Part shown: positions 5,175-6,949 of the stretch, one piece after another | How positions within the stretch are numbered: position 1 is the stretch's first letter | Layout of the letters: each line of letters begins with the position of its first letter | Source: Verrucomicrobiota bacterium | GTDB lineage: Bacteria; Verrucomicrobiota; Verrucomicrobiia; Chthoniobacterales; UBA10450 | Direction: 5' to 3' | DNA: 6,949 bases | Assembly (NCBI GenBank): GCA_003219925.1 | Contig: QHQU01000156.1 | Span: 1-6,949, forward strand | Notes under the pieces: model-generated | What the model was told of the DNA's origin: nothing | Seen by the model: the letters and a program-made list of their open reading frames with translations, nothing else | The model's database searches: none | Program-made: the position numbers and the translations under genes

Positions 5175-6026
5175 ATGCGTCCTATTTGGAAAGGCAGCAT
5201 CAGCTTCGGGTTAGTCTATATCCCGATCGCGGTTTATCCCGCCACTCGCGAGGAGAAATTAAGCTTCCGCCAGCTGCGTGCGACTGACCTTAGCCCCATC
5301 CGATACAAAAAAGTGGCTGAGGCCGATATGAAAGAAGTTTCGGCCGATCAAATCGTCAAAGGCTTCGAATACGAGCGTGGCCGCTATATCGTTTTGAAAG
5401 ACGAAGATTTTGAAAAGGTGCGGATTGAATCCACCCATTCCATCGATATTACCGACTTTGTGGAACTGGAGCAGGTGGATCCAAAATTCTTTTATAAGCC
5501 TTACTTTTTAGAACCGCAGAAGGGTGGCGAGAAAGCTTATGCTTTGTTGCACAAGGCCCTGAGTGGTACCGGCAAGATTGGCGTAGCCAAGGTCGTGATT
5601 AGCAATCGTGAATACCTTGCCGCGGTCAAACCCGATGGACTATTTCTCATTCTTGAGCTCATGCATTTCGCCAGCGAAGTGCTCACGCCGGAGGAATTGA
5701 ACCGGCCCAAGACCGAGTTGAACGAAAAGGAAGTGAAAATGGCGCACGCCCTTATTGAAAGCATGTCGAGTGTGTGGGAGCCACAGAAATATCGGGACGA
5801 ATATCGGGATGCCGTGATGGAGATGATCGAGCAAAAAGCTAACAAGAAGGAGATCGCGCCCAAGGTCGAGGTAAAGGCTCGGGCTACCAATGTGGTCGAC
5901 CTGGTTAAGGTTTTGCAGGAAAGCCTGAACCGCAATCAATCGGTCAAGGTAAAACGCGGTTCCAATCGCAACGGCCGCCAAACATCCCCTGCACTGGTCA
6001 AGCAGAAGCGCCGCGCAGCCGCCTGA
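5175..6026 (+). CDS. ku: Ku protein, bacterial non-homologous end joining
   Basis: The 283-residue product is a typical bacterial Ku. It would form a homodimeric ring that slides onto double-strand DNA ends and recruits the LigD ligase. Diagnostic stretches are the start RPIWKGSISFGLVYIPIAVY (2-21), PIRYKKV (41-47), KEVSADQIVKGFEYERGRYI (53-72), DEDFEKV, FFYKPYFLEPQKGGEKAYALL (105-125), the strand-helix GKIGVAKVVISNREYLAAVK (133-152) and the conserved end NVVDLVKVLQESL (239-251). A Lys/Arg-rich tail (257-280, ending KQKRRAAA) resembles the basic C-terminal extensions that in other bacterial Ku proteins affect DNA binding and threading. PIRYKKVAEADMKEV lacks the Cys and TG of the common RVCxxTGKEV form. 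No ligD is in the window, so the ligase must be elsewhere. The start is set by the canonical N-terminus; no Shine-Dalgarno precedes it. Confidence 0.95.
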   Translation: MRPIWKGSISFGLVYIPIAVYPATREEKLSFRQLRATDLSPIRYKKVAEADMKEVSADQIVKGFEYERGRYIVLKDEDFEKVRIESTHSIDITDFVELEQVDPKFFYKPYFLEPQKGGEKAYALLHKALSGTGKIGVAKVVISNREYLAAVKPDGLFLILELMHFASEVLTPEELNRPKTELNEKEVKMAHALIESMSSVWEPQKYRDEYRDAVMEMIEQKANKKEIAPKVEVKARATNVVDLVKVLQESLNRNQSVKVKRGSNRNGRQTSPALVKQKRRAAA

Positions 6027-6041
6027 TCGTGTTTCGGCAAC

Positions 6042-6060
6042 GGTGTTTGTGTCAAACGCC
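6042..6060. terminator. Hairpin between converging genes, possible terminator
   Basis: GGTGTTTG-TGT-CAAACGCC can form 8 pairs (one a G-U) around a 3-nt loop, 16 nt after the Ku stop. A second weaker hairpin, GCTTG-GCA-CAAGC (6078-6090), lies next to the DUF72 stop. Neither has a clean T-run, so bidirectional termination is plausible rather than shown. Confidence 0.3.
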
Positions 6061-6092
6061 GGGCCTTTGCTACAGGCGCTTGGCACAAGCCT

Positions 6093-6800
6093 CTACAACT
6101 GTTCGAGAAGTTCGCGCATTTGCGTGGCTAACTTCGGCCCGATGCCGGCTTCCTCATGCTTGAAGTAAACAAAAACATCGGACCATTCTCCGACATGTGC
6201 TTTGATTACGTTAGCCCATCGCTTCACATCGTCCGTTTGATAATCTTCACGTCGTAAACGCAGGTAACCCCAATCGGCGGTCACGACCTGTGGCGTCTCC
6301 AGCTTTTCGGTGTCGGCGATGCACAAGCAAACATTTCGCTTTCGCAGCAGCACGAATATTTCCTCATCCAGCCATGATTCATGGCGAAACTCGAAGGCTG
6401 CCCGCATACTCGCCGGCAACGATTCCGTAAAACGCTCGAGCAGAGGGGCGTCCTTCTTCAAATTTGGCGGAAGTTGAAATAAGACCGGGCCAAGCCGTGA
6501 CCCCAATCCGTTCACAACGTCGTAAAAGTAATCGACCGTGTCGCCGCAATTGCGCAGCCTCGCGAAATGCGTGATTTTTTGCGGCGCCTTTAAGGTAAAT
6601 CGAAATGTTTCCGGGGTAAGCTGGCACCAATTCGCGATCGTTTTCGGAGCCGGAATCCGGTGGAAGGTGTAATTAACTTCCGTGGTATTGAATCGTTCGA
6701 CGTAAAAAGGAAGCATCTTCGCCGTCGGCAAATCCTCTGGGTAAAAGCTTCCCTTCCATTCCGCATACTGGAATCCAGAAGTGCCAATCCAATATTTCAT
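6093..6800 (-). CDS. DUF72 domain protein (YecE-like TIM barrel)
   Basis: The 235-residue product is a full-length DUF72 protein. It opens with YWIGTSGFQYAEWKGSFYPE (3-22), then FYVERFNTTEVNYTFHRIP (32-50), FRFTLKAPQKITH (67-79), LGPVLFQLPPNLKK (103-116), AFEFRHESWL (135-144), CIADTEK (160-166), GYLRLR (178-183) and DVFVYFKHEEAG (208-219). The family has a TIM-barrel fold and no established reaction, so I give none. I chose the ATG at 6798-6800 because family members begin at this point. An upstream ATG at 6831-6833 would add 11 residues (MHPDVYENACL) without obvious homology. No strong Shine-Dalgarno favours either start. It converges with Ku across 66 bp, so it is not in the same operon. 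Confidence 0.9.
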   Translation of the reverse strand: MKYWIGTSGFQYAEWKGSFYPEDLPTAKMLPFYVERFNTTEVNYTFHRIPAPKTIANWCQLTPETFRFTLKAPQKITHFARLRNCGDTVDYFYDVVNGLGSRLGPVLFQLPPNLKKDAPLLERFTESLPASMRAAFEFRHESWLDEEIFVLLRKRNVCLCIADTEKLETPQVVTADWGYLRLRREDYQTDDVKRWANVIKAHVGEWSDVFVYFKHEEAGIGPKLATQMRELLEQL

Positions 6801-6856
6801 GAGGCAAGCATTTTCATAAACGTCGGGGTGCATCCGTTCTTGGCAGACTGTTGAAA

Positions 6857-6949
6857 GCCCTCATCCTCACCTTCTCCCCCGGGGAGAAGGAACCGCTCTC
6901 TCGAGCGATTACAGACACACGACGTGCGAGTCTCCTCTCCCATTCTCTC
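6857..6949. repeat. Second copy of the CCTCTCCC/GGGAGAGG repeat class, cut by window end
   Basis: Following GCCCTCATCCTCA, the perfect palindrome CCTTCTCCCC-C-GGGGAGAAGG lies at 6870-6890. The last bases, read in reverse complement (GAGAGAATGGGAGAGGAGAC), resemble GAGAGAGTGAAGGGGAGGAG at 3992-4011. This is the same class as 3838-4030 in opposite orientation, lying upstream of the DUF72 gene. The element continues beyond the window. Confidence 0.65.

Noticed and set aside
1..6949. Defence island, CRISPR array, prophage, tRNA or insertion sequence
   Set aside because: No regularly spaced direct repeats, transposase, integrase, phage protein or tRNA-like fold was found. Ku alone is a repair gene, not evidence of a defence system.

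Overview
The window looks like a stretch of ordinary chromosome from a soil or sediment bacterium. GC content is intermediate, genes are short and on mixed strands, and the gaps carry imperfect palindromes of the TGTCATCC...GGATGACA and CCTCTCCC...GGGAGAGG kinds. In my experience such repeats are common in genomes and metagenome bins of Verrucomicrobiota (Chthoniobacterales-like) and Acidobacteriota. I infer one of these phyla, Verrucomicrobiota slightly preferred, with no marker gene to settle it. No tRNA, rRNA, CRISPR array, transposase, phage gene or known defence system is visible.

Layout. 3-98 (+) is the C-terminal end of a thioredoxin-reductase-like FAD oxidoreductase. It is followed 3 bp later by a small UBP-type zinc-finger protein (102-371) and then a creatininase-family metal-dependent amidohydrolase (410-1108). 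These three probably share a transcript. A 157-bp palindromic repeat (1131-1287) follows and supplies the stop codon of a minus-strand HD-domain phosphohydrolase (1277-1870). Upstream of that gene on the same strand is a YdeI/OmpD-associated family protein (1958-2701), whose 5' end is interrupted by a second copy of the same repeat class (2558-2680). On the plus strand come a VOC/glyoxalase-fold protein (2924-3298) and an NTF2/SnoaL-like protein (3418-3789). A second repeat class fills 3838-4030, followed by a minus-strand secreted protein of unknown function (4074-4652).

The gap 4653-5174 is not empty. It holds a frameshifted remnant of a TraB/GumN-family gene (4893-5027, minus) and a good candidate promoter directly in front of the Ku gene (5175-6026, +), which encodes the bacterial non-homologous end-joining protein. 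Ku converges on a DUF72/YecE-like protein (6093-6800, minus). The window ends inside another copy of the second repeat class (from 6857).

How the genes work together. The oxidoreductase, zinc-finger and creatininase genes form one plausible transcription unit, and YdeI plus HD a possible second. VOC and NTF2-like may be a third. Ku would need a LigD-type ligase encoded elsewhere. I see no convincing new multi-gene system. The observations most worth checking are repeat sequence incorporated into coding regions at two loci, the TraB/GumN relic, the altered metal-site motif in the creatininase homologue, and the near-leaderless start predicted for Ku.
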